The translations under genes and the position numbers were made by a program. The notes beneath the pieces are model-generated. The model did no database searches and was not told the origin of the DNA. It saw only the letters and a program-made list of their open reading frames with translations. This document shows positions 1 through 8,368 of a stretch of 36,694 bases of DNA, in pieces. Origin of the DNA: Aquimarina sp. (GTDB taxonomy: Bacteria > Bacteroidota > Bacteroidia > Flavobacteriales > Flavobacteriaceae); contig NZVW01000178.1 of NCBI GenBank assembly GCA_002697475.1, forward strand, positions 1-36,694, read 5' to 3'. The number at the start of each line of letters is the position of its first letter. Position 1 is the first letter of the stretch.

Positions 1-354
1 CTTAAAAGTTTTTTCTATGTGCTGTCTGGTGAGGGGGAATGGGATTTTATTAAAACAGCTTATAAAATATAATCTATCTCCAAATACATTGAGTGGATTT
101 AGACTTTTCCGTTTGTAAATATCCAATAGTGTAGTACTGTCCAATCGGTAATAGTACTCGTAATCATTAAAGCTAAGGACATTGGAGAGTGCTTCTTTAC
201 TCAATTTTTTCTCTACCTGACGACCATCCAGAGGGGAACTGACCGATAACAGCAAGCTTTCCATATGGTATATGAGATCATAGATCTCGATCTTGGACAA
301 GCCTTCTACCTGCTTTAATAGTTGTAATAATTTTTGCTGCTGAAAATTTAGCAT
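1..354 (-). CDS. Partial hypothetical protein, C-terminus off the left edge
   Basis: Manual translation from ATG at 354..352 stays open to base 1: MLNFQQQKLLQLLKQVEGLSKIEIYDLIYHMESLLLSVSSPLDGRQVEKKLSKEALSNVLSFNDYEYYYRLDSTTLLDIYKRK... Not in the ORF track, probably because it is truncated. Confidence 0.7.
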   Translation of the reverse strand, partial: MLNFQQQKLLQLLKQVEGLSKIEIYDLIYHMESLLLSVSSPLDGRQVEKKLSKEALSNVLSFNDYEYYYRLDSTTLLDIYKRKSLNPLNVFGDRLYFISCFNKIPFPLTRQHIEKTFK

Positions 355-497
355 GTTATGATGGTTAGGTATTTAAGAGTTAAAAAAGGATTCCCGAACG
401 TGAAGGGATAACTATGTTTAAGGGAAAAGCTATCAATAATCACAATCAGCCACGCCGGGAAATCCTTAAAGCTGGGGTAACAATCACAAACTCAACT

Positions 498-932
498 TTA
501 ATAGATGATCACAGATGTTTCCTGATAATAATTAGAAATAGTGTTTAATAAGAGTCCCTCAATGGCTCCCCAACTGTATAGTTTACTTTCTGCAAGATTA
601 AAAGCATAGCGTAATATATTTTGCCTTTTTGCCAAAGGCAATTGCTTATAATCTTTATTGTTGTTTAGAGCTAAATACACTCTTTTGTAGACATTCTTTT
701 CATTCTTTTGTACTTCAGTGTTTATAATTTGACTGAGCCTGGCATCATTAATCAGGCTTATAGCTGCCATTACTGTTTTATCCTGCAGAAATGCCTGGTG
801 ACATACATCATAAATCAGGGATTCGTAATGTTCTCCATTCTTATAACCATCTATGACGGTTTCTTTTTCCGTATGTAGGTTCTTTGCAACATCGAATAAG
901 TAATTGTCAAAATCTGAAAGTAATGTGTTCAT
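498..932 (-). CDS. Hypothetical protein, 144 aa
   Basis: Intact ORF with coding-like composition, in the divergent arm opposite the repressor. Confidence 0.7.
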   Translation of the reverse strand: MNTLLSDFDNYLFDVAKNLHTEKETVIDGYKNGEHYESLIYDVCHQAFLQDKTVMAAISLINDARLSQIINTEVQKNEKNVYKRVYLALNNNKDYKQLPLAKRQNILRYAFNLAESKLYSWGAIEGLLLNTISNYYQETSVIIY

Positions 933-938
933 AGTACT

Positions 939-1187
939 TTATTTTGGGTTGTTAATTTCATATTCATTATTGAACTCATTGTATAAATCAAGAATAACTT
1001 TGTGTTTTTCCTTATGTACTTTAACCATATACTCAACTGCCTTTTTAAGATCTTCCCTATCAGTATCAATAGACTTTATTTTCTGGGTAAAGTAAAAATG
1101 TGAAAGTCCAAACAAATTGGCTGCCTTTTTAGATTCTTTTGAACTTAATTGCTTTCTTATAGAATGAGCGAGATCAGGTAAACCCAT
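939..1187 (-). CDS. Small hypothetical protein, 82 aa, divergent from the repressor
   Basis: ORF adjacent to the 144-aa ORF; shares an intergenic region with the plus-strand repressor. Confidence 0.6.
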   Translation of the reverse strand: MGLPDLAHSIRKQLSSKESKKAANLFGLSHFYFTQKIKSIDTDREDLKKAVEYMVKVHKEKHKVILDLYNEFNNEYEINNPK

Positions 1188-1265
1188 TTATTAATCTTAA
1201 TTTTGTACTTTTACTTGGCAAAACACAAAATGCATTATTTTTGTTTTGATTTGTTTTCAAATATA

Positions 1266-1295
1266 TAAACATATCTAAACATATAAAAACATTTT
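1266..1295. promoter_or_regulatory. Candidate repressor operator: three 10-bp tandem units
   Basis: TAAACATATC (1266) TAAACATATA (1276) AAAACATTTT (1286) between divergent ORFs, next to an HTH gene. Confidence 0.45.
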
Positions 1296-1336
1296 TTAAT
1301 CTTTTTTATCGTTTTAATTTTTATTTTGGATTAAGT

Positions 1337-1765
1337 ATGACTCCTGGGGAAAGAATTTTGTTTGTTATTGACCATCTGAAAATTTCGAAAAACAAATTTT
1401 CTACCAAAATGCTTGGATTGTCAGCAAGTACAAAGATTGATCATATTATAAAAGGCAGAAACGATATTACGCCTGATTTTGCGACAGAAATTTGTAAAGT
1501 AGTTCCAGAAATCAATTATGATTGGTTACTTAAAGATGAAGGAGAACCGTTTACAAAACAATTCAAATTTAAAGATGCTAGTTATAACTATAGTAAAAAG
1601 GAATTAAATAATTTGGCAGATACCATAATAGAATACGAAGATGACCTGATAGAAATTCCTAAGATCAAAAAAATGATAGAACGACACGCACTGATAATGC
1701 TCAATGAAAAATTACCTGATTTAATAGACCGAATTTATCAAACTAAACTTAAATCGCAATCATAG
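1337..1765 (+). CDS. XRE/CI-like HTH transcriptional repressor
   Basis: MTPGERILFVIDHLKISKNKFSTKMLGLSASTKIDHIIKGRNDITPDFATEICKVVPEINYDWLLKDEGEPF resembles HTH repressors of Bacteroidota mobile elements; the only convincing plus-strand gene. Confidence 0.75.
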   Translation: MTPGERILFVIDHLKISKNKFSTKMLGLSASTKIDHIIKGRNDITPDFATEICKVVPEINYDWLLKDEGEPFTKQFKFKDASYNYSKKELNNLADTIIEYEDDLIEIPKIKKMIERHALIMLNEKLPDLIDRIYQTKLKSQS

Positions 1766-2053
1766 AATATGATCTTTGAGATAAATATGATTAAACTCTG
1801 TAAATATTATATTACGCAGTGTTTCTTGGTCAATATTATATTCCATTACAACTTGATGAAGACGATTTAAATTATTTAATAACTTATCATTTTCTTCTTT
1901 AATTCTTTTATCCAGACGTTCTTCAGCTTCTTGTAGAAAACTAATTTCTTCCAATAAAAACTTCTCAAATTCTTCGGCAGTACATTCTTTGTTCAAATAT
2001 AAGTCAACGGTCTTTTTATGATCCGTGAACCTTCTTATTATTCTATTTAGCAT
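1760..2053 (-). CDS. Hypothetical coiled-coil protein, 97 aa
   Basis: Intact ORF rich in E/K heptad-like sequence; converges on the repressor with a 6-bp 3' overlap. Confidence 0.6.
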   Translation of the reverse strand: MLNRIIRRFTDHKKTVDLYLNKECTAEEFEKFLLEEISFLQEAEERLDKRIKEENDKLLNNLNRLHQVVMEYNIDQETLRNIIFTEFNHIYLKDHIL

Positions 2054-2085
2054 GTGAAAAGATATTAAGAGCTTGAGAATTAAAA

Positions 2086-2598
2086 TTAATTGTTCGTTAA
2101 TTTCGATTTCAAATAACTTAACCCATTATTTAAAACTGTCTCTCTATAGCGACTTAATCTTTTCATTGATTCAATATAGCTGCTAATTCTTTTAAAAATA
2201 AGTAATGAGATTGCGCATATGAAAATTGATAGAAATACGTAGGCTAAAAGATCATAATTTACATTGGGGATAAAAACCCAAGAACAATAAAATATTGCAG
2301 ATATAAAAGGAGATATAAGTGCGTAACGCAGATGCACTTGGACTGCTCTATATTTCTGATGGTCTGCAATAGCCGAAATGGATAAAAGTACACCTAATGT
2401 TAAACACAAAATACTGAGGTGAACACCAAATGAATATAAAAAGGATTGAATACTGGTAAACCCGAAGATTTTATTTTCTAATTTTTCAAATTTTACAAAA
2501 GAGTGCAAGAATGGTAAAAGACCACTCAATAAAATCAGCAGATATCCAACCCTTTCTATTAAAAAAAGTTTTTCAATTTTATTTTTGTGTAATGCATT
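2086..2598 (-). CDS. Four-TM hypothetical membrane protein, 5' end uncertain (track start at 2748)
   Basis: Hydrophobic segments VGYLLILLSGLLPFL, SFLYSFGVHLSILCLTLGVLLSISAIA, ALISPFISAIFYCSWVFIP, LLAYVFLSIFICAISLLIF. The only in-frame ATG (2748) lies inside the lipoprotein gene. Confidence 0.55.
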   Translation of the reverse strand, partial: NALHKNKIEKLFLIERVGYLLILLSGLLPFLHSFVKFEKLENKIFGFTSIQSFLYSFGVHLSILCLTLGVLLSISAIADHQKYRAVQVHLRYALISPFISAIFYCSWVFIPNVNYDLLAYVFLSIFICAISLLIFKRISSYIESMKRLSRYRETVLNNGLSYLKSKLTNN

Positions 2599-2824
2599 AA
2601 TTTCCGCCTTGACCTCCTGGTGGTTCAACGTTTTCTTTATCGATTTTTTCAAAGAATCCTTCTCCCGTGGTTGATCCGCTCTTGTCCCCTTGTCCTCCTG
2701 GTGGTTCGACGTTTTCTTTGTCAATTCCAAGTTGAATTTCTGTTTCATTACTTAAATCTGGTTTTTCACAACTGCTTAGAATCAAAATAAAGCCTACAGC
2801 TAAAGGATAAATAAAATTTTTCAT
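2597..2824 (-). CDS. Small secreted lipoprotein with duplicated IDKENVEPPGGQG motif
   Basis: Start at MKNFIYPLAVGFILILSSCEKP (lipobox LSSC); two copies of IDKENVEPPGGQG in the mature part. Confidence 0.7.
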   Translation of the reverse strand: MKNFIYPLAVGFILILSSCEKPDLSNETEIQLGIDKENVEPPGGQGDKSGSTTGEGFFEKIDKENVEPPGGQGGN

Positions 2825-2907
2825 TTTTAATAATCTAATATGGTTAATTATTAAAAATACCAATTAATGTCCACTTAGATTATTGTTTTAGAAAAGAAAT
2901 TATTTCC

Positions 2908-3050
2908 TAAACATATTGCTTTAATTATTGACAATCGGGGTAAAGTCAGTTAAATTAGTTACTTAAGCAAAGTAAACAAATATCTTTAAATTTCAATTAC
3001 GGTATAACCTCGTATTTTTTTCTAAACATAAAGTGATTTTTCTAAACATG
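2908..3050. promoter_or_regulatory. TAAACATA repeat cluster, candidate additional repressor sites
   Basis: TAAACATAT at 2908, TAAACATA at 3023 and TAAACATG at 3043; the last two lie exactly 20 bp apart in the same TTTTTCTAAACAT context. Confidence 0.35.
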
Positions 3051-3133
3051 TTCTGTTTTTATTCTGAAGACAAGAACATTAATGGCATTTCCTTAGCTAT
3101 AAAACTATTCATTATAATTCATTCGTTAATGAA

Positions 3134-4123
3134 TCAACCCACTTTAAAAGCTGTAAAAAATAAACTCTGATTACTCCCCACAGTCCAATAAGGAAGTAGA
3201 CTTTCACTATCACTCGGAGAATCTAAAAACCATTGTCTCAGAAATAGTATGTTTCTGTCAAAATCCTGAGGATCAACCTCTGATAACGTCATTAAAGTTC
3301 GTACTGACGAGAAGTTATAATTCAATTTGTAAAACTTAGAGGTTTCAAAAGAAACTGTACCACCAATCTCCTGAGTCCATCGCCTATACCTTGAGCATCC
3401 ACCGTACATTTGATTTGAAGTACCGTTAATAATTAATAATTGTGATTCCGCTTCAAATAACGGGACTGGACCCAGATTTTGAACATTAATAGTATTACTA
3501 CCCATACCAAGTAACCCAGTACCATCTGTTTCCTCCAGGGTAAAGACTACACTGAAAGAAAGATCATCACATCGTTTCCAACGAAATCCACTAAACTTTA
3601 TAGCGCCTTCAAACTCTTCAATGCTGCTTGTGGCTTGCAAACTTCTAGCACTATCCTGTGAAACTGACACTCCTGTAGTCATTTCCAATCCCAAATCCAG
3701 TATCGGGGTCGTTCTTAAATCAATCCATTGTGGGTTTACGACGACTATCCCTTCGTTTCCAGTAAGTCCTGAGTTCAACTCTACATTATTCACGACTACA
3801 GTAAACCTTCCTTCAGCTACTCCAGAACTTACCACAGCTTCAATACGCCCGGGATGTATAAAGTTTACACGACCAATACGAGGATAGAATCCAGATTTAG
3901 TCACATCATTACCATTCTGGTCTTTGAGTGTAATAGTTACATCAGGAGTAAAATGATATCCTTTGATTTCTATCCTTCGAGAGGTATTGGTTGGCATTCT
4001 TCCTCTGCAGACCTCTGAGATAAATGGAGCTAATCCTTGTCCTGGTGTATTGTTTTCAGCAGTTGTAGTACTGGTAGCATTTCCTCCTCTGATAAAACGC
4101 TGTGTTCGTATGGTTCTCAGAGG
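3134..4123 (-). CDS. IPT/TIG-like beta-rich protein; open frame continues upstream of the annotated ATG (3997) to an in-frame TAG
   Basis: ...APFISEVCRGRMPTNTSRRIEIKGYHFTPDVTITLKDQNGNDV resembles an IPT/TIG domain start; the frame has no stop back to the TAG at 4126..4124. Confidence 0.6.
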   Translation of the reverse strand, partial: PLRTIRTQRFIRGGNATSTTTAENNTPGQGLAPFISEVCRGRMPTNTSRRIEIKGYHFTPDVTITLKDQNGNDVTKSGFYPRIGRVNFIHPGRIEAVVSSGVAEGRFTVVVNNVELNSGLTGNEGIVVVNPQWIDLRTTPILDLGLEMTTGVSVSQDSARSLQATSSIEEFEGAIKFSGFRWKRCDDLSFSVVFTLEETDGTGLLGMGSNTINVQNLGPVPLFEAESQLLIINGTSNQMYGGCSRYRRWTQEIGGTVSFETSKFYKLNYNFSSVRTLMTLSEVDPQDFDRNILFLRQWFLDSPSDSESLLPYWTVGSNQSLFFTAFKVG

Positions 4124-4681
4124 CTATCCTAGTTGTGCTGTTTTGTAAAATTGAATACGCAATACCGGTGTTGCTTTTTCCTGAATACCCACGACCTTAA
4201 AATTACGCAAGTTCTTTGCTCCTACAAGTTCAAAGATATCCTGATTGCCTAATCCAAATCCTGAAATACGAGAAGGGGAAGCTCCGTTCTCTTTGAACCG
4301 TACTACGGCAGAAGAATCGGTTTGTAGTAATTGTACCACACCATCAGCACTAATCAATCTTTCTTTTGTTACAGATGCCGATGCTATTATGGATTCGGAT
4401 TCGTCCGGATCTGTATCGTTATCTTCATCTGTTCTACCTTGTTCTACCATAATCGTTGCAGAGACTGCTCCTTCAGGAACTTCAAGAGACACTACTTCTC
4501 CAAAAGGCACAGCAACATCCTGATACCCGTTTTGATCCTGATCTATAGGAACAAGTCCTACTTCCTTGGCATTGATCAGTACCAACTCTTCCAAATAATT
4601 GAGAATGGTTGCCGTATTGTGTCGCTGCGGATAGACCTGCTTTTGTATTCTGTCTCTTAGCATAACTAGCTTTTTATACAA
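4124..4681 (-). CDS. Beta-rich putative structural protein, 185 aa
   Basis: MYKKLVMLRDRIQKQVYPQRHNTATILNYLEEL... with an acidic linker, then ISGFGLGNQDIFELVGAKNLRNFKVVGI; ends in TAG, in frame with the next ORF. Confidence 0.7.
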   Translation of the reverse strand: MYKKLVMLRDRIQKQVYPQRHNTATILNYLEELVLINAKEVGLVPIDQDQNGYQDVAVPFGEVVSLEVPEGAVSATIMVEQGRTDEDNDTDPDESESIIASASVTKERLISADGVVQLLQTDSSAVVRFKENGASPSRISGFGLGNQDIFELVGAKNLRNFKVVGIQEKATPVLRIQFYKTAQLG

Positions 4682-5210
4682 ATGGATTAATAGGTGGTGT
4701 TGTCCCTGAAGGATAACCCCATGCTACATATTGTTTCTTGGTTTCATCAGTATCCAAGTGCACAAAGGTTTTTCCGACACCAATCCGTTTAAAACCAACC
4801 TGCTTTGCTGCCCATACAATTTTATTTCTGATGGCTGTGGTAGGTGCTTTAATATCTACTGCCTTACAAATGGGTATTTTATGGGAGGAATTAGATACAC
4901 CTCCTACCTTAGTATTCCAATAGGAAGACCTTGCTCCGGAGTTTATCATCTCAAAGATTGGGAGTCGGGTAACCTTAGCTAACTGATGCAGCTTTTTCAA
5001 TAATTCCCTGTCCATACATTTGCCTGATCCTTTCTGGTCAGGGCTATCAAACCTGGACAGGTCTATTTTAATTTTCTTTTTGTGACGAGCCATTCCTATA
5101 ACTCCGATAACAACCAGTGCCGTTATACCCATTCCTAATCCTATGTGCCACTTCTTATTTCCCACTGCACTTACACTGCTGTTTCCCTTTTCGTTTTTCG
5201 CTCCATTCAT
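4674..5210 (-). CDS. Membrane-anchored M15-type peptidase-like protein
   Basis: N-terminal TM (GLGMGITALVVIGVIGMA), then GARSSYWNTKVGGVSNSSHKIPICKAVDIKAP...FVHLDTD, matching the SxH...D...HxD layout of M15 peptidases. Confidence 0.7.
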   Translation of the reverse strand: MNGAKNEKGNSSVSAVGNKKWHIGLGMGITALVVIGVIGMARHKKKIKIDLSRFDSPDQKGSGKCMDRELLKKLHQLAKVTRLPIFEMINSGARSSYWNTKVGGVSNSSHKIPICKAVDIKAPTTAIRNKIVWAAKQVGFKRIGVGKTFVHLDTDETKKQYVAWGYPSGTTPPINPFV

Positions 5211-5298
5211 AAATCGCCACTCCGGTTCTGACGATACTGACCACCAGAAAAGCTCCGAATATGATGTTTATCGTTCTGTCTCCTTTATCTACATTCAT
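5155..5298 (-). CDS. Small single-TM protein, 47 aa, absent from the ORF track
   Basis: MNVDKGDRTINIIFGAFLVVSIVRTGVAIYEWSEKRKGKQQCKCSGK*; its start overlaps the stop of the 105-aa gene (ATGA). Confidence 0.55.
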   Translation of the reverse strand: MNVDKGDRTINIIFGAFLVVSIVRTGVAIYEWSEKRKGKQQCKCSGK

Positions 5299-5612
5299 TT
5301 CTTTTGTTGGTATTTTTTTAATTTATGTTCCAGTTCTTCGATATAAACTTCCAAATCATTAATCCGCTCCCGCTGTCTGGTAATGGTGGCACGCATCTCC
5401 TTATTGTTCTTTTCCAGTTCCTGAATCCTTTCTTCCATTTTATCACTCCAGGAAATCCAGTTACCAATGACACGCTCATTGGTCTGTGATCGGATATCCT
5501 GCATCTCTGCGGTCTTTAATTTTCTTTGCCACCTGTAGTTGATCAGCATTTCTGCGAACTTCCAAAATGCTGAAGCTCCAATCACTACAGCAGCTAGTTT
5601 TAGGTACTCCAT
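5295..5612 (-). CDS. N-terminal TM plus coiled-coil protein, 105 aa
   Basis: MEYLKLAAVVIGASAFWKFAEMLI followed by a long heptad-rich helix. Confidence 0.7.
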   Translation of the reverse strand: MEYLKLAAVVIGASAFWKFAEMLINYRWQRKLKTAEMQDIRSQTNERVIGNWISWSDKMEERIQELEKNNKEMRATITRQRERINDLEVYIEELEHKLKKYQQKK

Positions 5613-5617
5613 ATGCT

Positions 5618-6238
5618 CTACGTTTTACTATTCTTATATACGGCTATAACTATCAGAAGTATGCTAATGCCTACTACACTGATCGGGAATAGCAGCTTTG
5701 GTTTCCTTTTATGTAATCCTTTGGCGACAATAATCTTCTCGATCTCACGCATAATGCGTTTTATTTTATCCGCATAATCAGGATCTGTTGCATAGCCCGC
5801 CTTTGCCACCTCTTCTGCAAATCGATACGGGTTTTGTCTGTGCTGGAATGCATTGCCATACCTGCTGTTTTTTAGGAGCAATCCCGCCCAATCCATAAAG
5901 GAAAAGAAGGGGTTAGGGTATGCCCGAAATACATCCTTGATCTTATACTTCCACTTTCCGCTACTTAGCTGTACCGGATATCCCGGATATACAAACGGAA
6001 AGTGCCGACTCGGCACAGAGGAGTATTCGGTTGTAGTTATCAGTTGACTGTGACCTTGCCATCCTCCGTAGTTCTTTCCTGATCCTTTTTTTACCCCGAA
6101 CATCATATGGCCTTTTACCGATTTGCCCCAGCCGGATTCCAAGGCACTTTGCGCCAAAGCAAACAAAACAGGTATCCCGGAACGCTCAGCCGCTTTTTGG
6201 GCAAATGGAAAATAGGTTATGACAAACTGTTCTTTCAT
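5618..6238 (-). CDS. Glucosaminidase/FlgJ-like muramidase with C-terminal TM
   Basis: VLFALAQSALESGWGKSVKGHMMFGVKKGSGKNYGGWQG...YATDPDYADKIKRIM is glucosaminidase-like; C-terminal TM LLFPISVVGISILLIVIAVY. Confidence 0.85.
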   Translation of the reverse strand: MKEQFVITYFPFAQKAAERSGIPVLFALAQSALESGWGKSVKGHMMFGVKKGSGKNYGGWQGHSQLITTTEYSSVPSRHFPFVYPGYPVQLSSGKWKYKIKDVFRAYPNPFFSFMDWAGLLLKNSRYGNAFQHRQNPYRFAEEVAKAGYATDPDYADKIKRIMREIEKIIVAKGLHKRKPKLLFPISVVGISILLIVIAVYKNSKT

Positions 6239-6250
6239 AGGTCTATGATG

Positions 6251-7042
6251 CTAAGGTTGCGGGGAATCAAATACAGGTGTCTCCGGAAATTCAACAGGCA
6301 TTTTAGCGATATATGACGGAAAGTTGAGTACCAGCTCATCTGTATCCGAGGTCAGTTCTCCTCGTATATTTACCACGCCTAATCCGCTTAATCTGCAAAA
6401 AAAAGGGTTGTTCTCTGTACTGAGCGCAGTCCAGGAGATAAACCCACTTACCCCTTCAGGTACGGGTAATTTCAACACCGTACCCGAAGTACCATTCGGT
6501 CCAAAGACTCCTGCGCCTCCTACCTTTCTTAACCGTATATCTGAACATACGATGAGATTCCCATTAACGATTAGATACTTATTTTGTGCGTTGGCATAGA
6601 ACACACTATTCAGGTCAATCTGTTCGTCTGCAATGGATCGGACTTCCGAATTATTACTGCTGATCCCTGCGGGCAAAATCCCTGTCAATACCTGAAAACA
6701 CGCTCCGTCAAATACGAGTGTATACACCACATTTGTCTTGAGATCGCCATTATCAATGGCAGTCAACGTATCTCCATTGAATCTCTTTATCGGTACTGCT
6801 CCCTGTCCGTCTATATCCAATGTAGCTGTAGCCGTATTGCCCTGATGAAAACGTATATGCAAGGGCAATCCTGCTCTGTAGGTTTTAGTCAAAGAAGGTT
6901 CTAACCTTAATTCGTAACTATTATCTTCTTTCGAAGTTGTCACACCATAACCTCCTAAACTTTGCTCTAAAGGAAAATTACCATCCCCTGCGATATCCGT
7001 AATTCTTAGTTTCACATCTGACTGATATCCTGATAAACTCAT
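6251..7042 (-). CDS. Putative virion appendage/fibre-like beta protein, 263 aa
   Basis: RLEPSLTKTYRAGLPLHIRFHQGNTATATLDIDGQGAVPIKRFNGDTLTAIDNGDLKTNVVYTLVFDGACFQVL resembles repeats in phage tail-fibre/appendage proteins. Confidence 0.6.
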   Translation of the reverse strand: MSLSGYQSDVKLRITDIAGDGNFPLEQSLGGYGVTTSKEDNSYELRLEPSLTKTYRAGLPLHIRFHQGNTATATLDIDGQGAVPIKRFNGDTLTAIDNGDLKTNVVYTLVFDGACFQVLTGILPAGISSNNSEVRSIADEQIDLNSVFYANAQNKYLIVNGNLIVCSDIRLRKVGGAGVFGPNGTSGTVLKLPVPEGVSGFISWTALSTENNPFFCRLSGLGVVNIRGELTSDTDELVLNFPSYIAKMPVEFPETPVFDSPQP

Positions 7043-7049
7043 ATGCTTT

Positions 7050-7469
7050 TTATTTAATGATGACTACTACGCCTAAAACTATTAAACTGGTACTTAACAG
7101 CACTTTATGCCACTTACCACGTCTGAGCTTTTTATCTCTTTGCCGTATTTCCTTTTCCAAAAGCCCTATACTCTGATTATTGTTATGAACTATTGTGGTA
7201 TAATGATCAAGCTGTTCCGACTGAAAAGCAATGATCTGATCCTTTTGTGCGAGCAGTTGCTGAAATTTCCCTACCTGATGTGATAGCGCAGTAACCAGTG
7301 AGTCATTAAATTTTCCAAATTCCAATAATCCGGCGATCTCTTTGGACTGTTCCATAGTAAAGCAATAGTGTTTTTCACCTTGGATGTGCTGTAGCTTGGG
7401 TTGTAAAGTTTGTGAAATACCAATACAGCTCGTCATCAGTATAACTATCAATATCCTTAACTTTTTCAT
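7050..7469 (-). CDS. Rz-like/u-spanin-like protein: N-terminal signal with possible lipobox, coiled coil, C-terminal TM
   Basis: MKKLRILIVILMTSCIGISQ..., coiled coil, WHKVLLSTSLIVLGVVVIIK. Confidence 0.5.
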   Translation of the reverse strand: MKKLRILIVILMTSCIGISQTLQPKLQHIQGEKHYCFTMEQSKEIAGLLEFGKFNDSLVTALSHQVGKFQQLLAQKDQIIAFQSEQLDHYTTIVHNNNQSIGLLEKEIRQRDKKLRRGKWHKVLLSTSLIVLGVVVIIK

Positions 7470-7734
7470 ATCGCTGCGCTTTTAAGTGTTCTATATACTT
7501 CTCATCACTTTTGATCAATTCACTGAGGCTGTCTGTTCTTTGGATCAACAGTGTTACTTTTTCTTCCAGTACCCCATTATGCTCCAGAAGCGTGCTGTTT
7601 TCTCTTTTCAACTCTTCAATTGCGATGTAGGGTTTGTTATCTTCTAAAGCTTCCTCTGCAGGAATGATCCAAAAAAGTGCAACACCTATGCCCACAATGG
7701 CTATGAGCGGTAGTATCCATCTGTAATGCTTCAT
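7375..7734 (-). CDS. N-terminal TM coiled-coil protein, i-spanin/Rz-like
   Basis: MKHYRWILPLIAIVGIGVALFWIIP plus coiled coil and DIDSYTDDELYWYFTNF; 3' end overlaps the next gene by 95 bp in another frame. Confidence 0.5.
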   Translation of the reverse strand: MKHYRWILPLIAIVGIGVALFWIIPAEEALEDNKPYIAIEELKRENSTLLEHNGVLEEKVTLLIQRTDSLSELIKSDEKYIEHLKAQRYEKVKDIDSYTDDELYWYFTNFTTQATAHPR

Positions 7735-7773
7735 ACGTAGTTTTTGAAATGTTATGTTTTGCTAAATTCTGAT

Positions 7774-8115
7774 TTATAGCAGATCTTCCTGATCGACTTT
7801 TCCCGGTTTTGGTACTATGCGTTCCAGCAGTACTTCCAGTAAAAACTTATGGAATACCGTGGCAAAGAAGAAAGAGATGATCAGTGTCCCTATACCTTTT
7901 ACCTCATAATCCCGGATAAAAAAGATGAGTATGGCATACACCACTCCTATAAGAAGTACCTGATATCTGTTCTTTAGTTGGAGTTCTAATCCTCTTCCTA
8001 TGAATTGCGGTATCTGATAGTATTGTATAACATAGGTGATCAGAATGAACGAGAAGATATAAAACCAATCCAGAGCGTTCATAAAATTTGTAAATTGTGT
8101 AAGTACGATGTCCAT
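7774..8115 (-). CDS. Multi-TM protein, holin-like
   Basis: 113 aa with about 3 TM segments and a charged C-terminus, upstream of the spanin-like pair. Confidence 0.5.
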   Translation of the reverse strand: MDIVLTQFTNFMNALDWFYIFSFILITYVIQYYQIPQFIGRGLELQLKNRYQVLLIGVVYAILIFFIRDYEVKGIGTLIISFFFATVFHKFLLEVLLERIVPKPGKVDQEDLL

Positions 8116-8123
8116 AATGCTAT

Positions 8124-8363
8124 TTATTTAAGGTTGTTTTTAATGTGTACTATTTCCTTTTGAACTGCTGCCAATTGCGCATTGGGAAAAGCATTTTTGA
8201 TCAGATTTGCTACAAGTACTATAGCAGCTCCTGAAACCAGTAATCCCATAATGATCTTCAGTAAGGTTTCATTAGTCAGGGTGATGGTCACTTCTGTTTT
8301 TAGTCCGTCCTTATCTACAAGGGCATCCAGAAGAGTATTGATATTGCGTTTCTTATTTTCCAT
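8124..8363 (-). CDS. Small single-TM protein, 79 aa
   Basis: TM segment LLKIIMGLLVSGAAIVLVANLI. Confidence 0.65.
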   Translation of the reverse strand: MENKKRNINTLLDALVDKDGLKTEVTITLTNETLLKIIMGLLVSGAAIVLVANLIKNAFPNAQLAAVQKEIVHIKNNLK

Positions 8364-8368
8364 AACTT

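Noticed and set aside
3621-4660. Plus-strand ORFs of 88, 92 and 109 aa
   Set aside because: Antisense to convincing minus-strand genes, with no recognisable domains; shadow ORFs.
3134-4681. Genome-wide TAG recoding to explain the in-frame TAG
   Set aside because: Other genes in the window end cleanly at TAG immediately before the next start (e.g. at 6251 and 5618).
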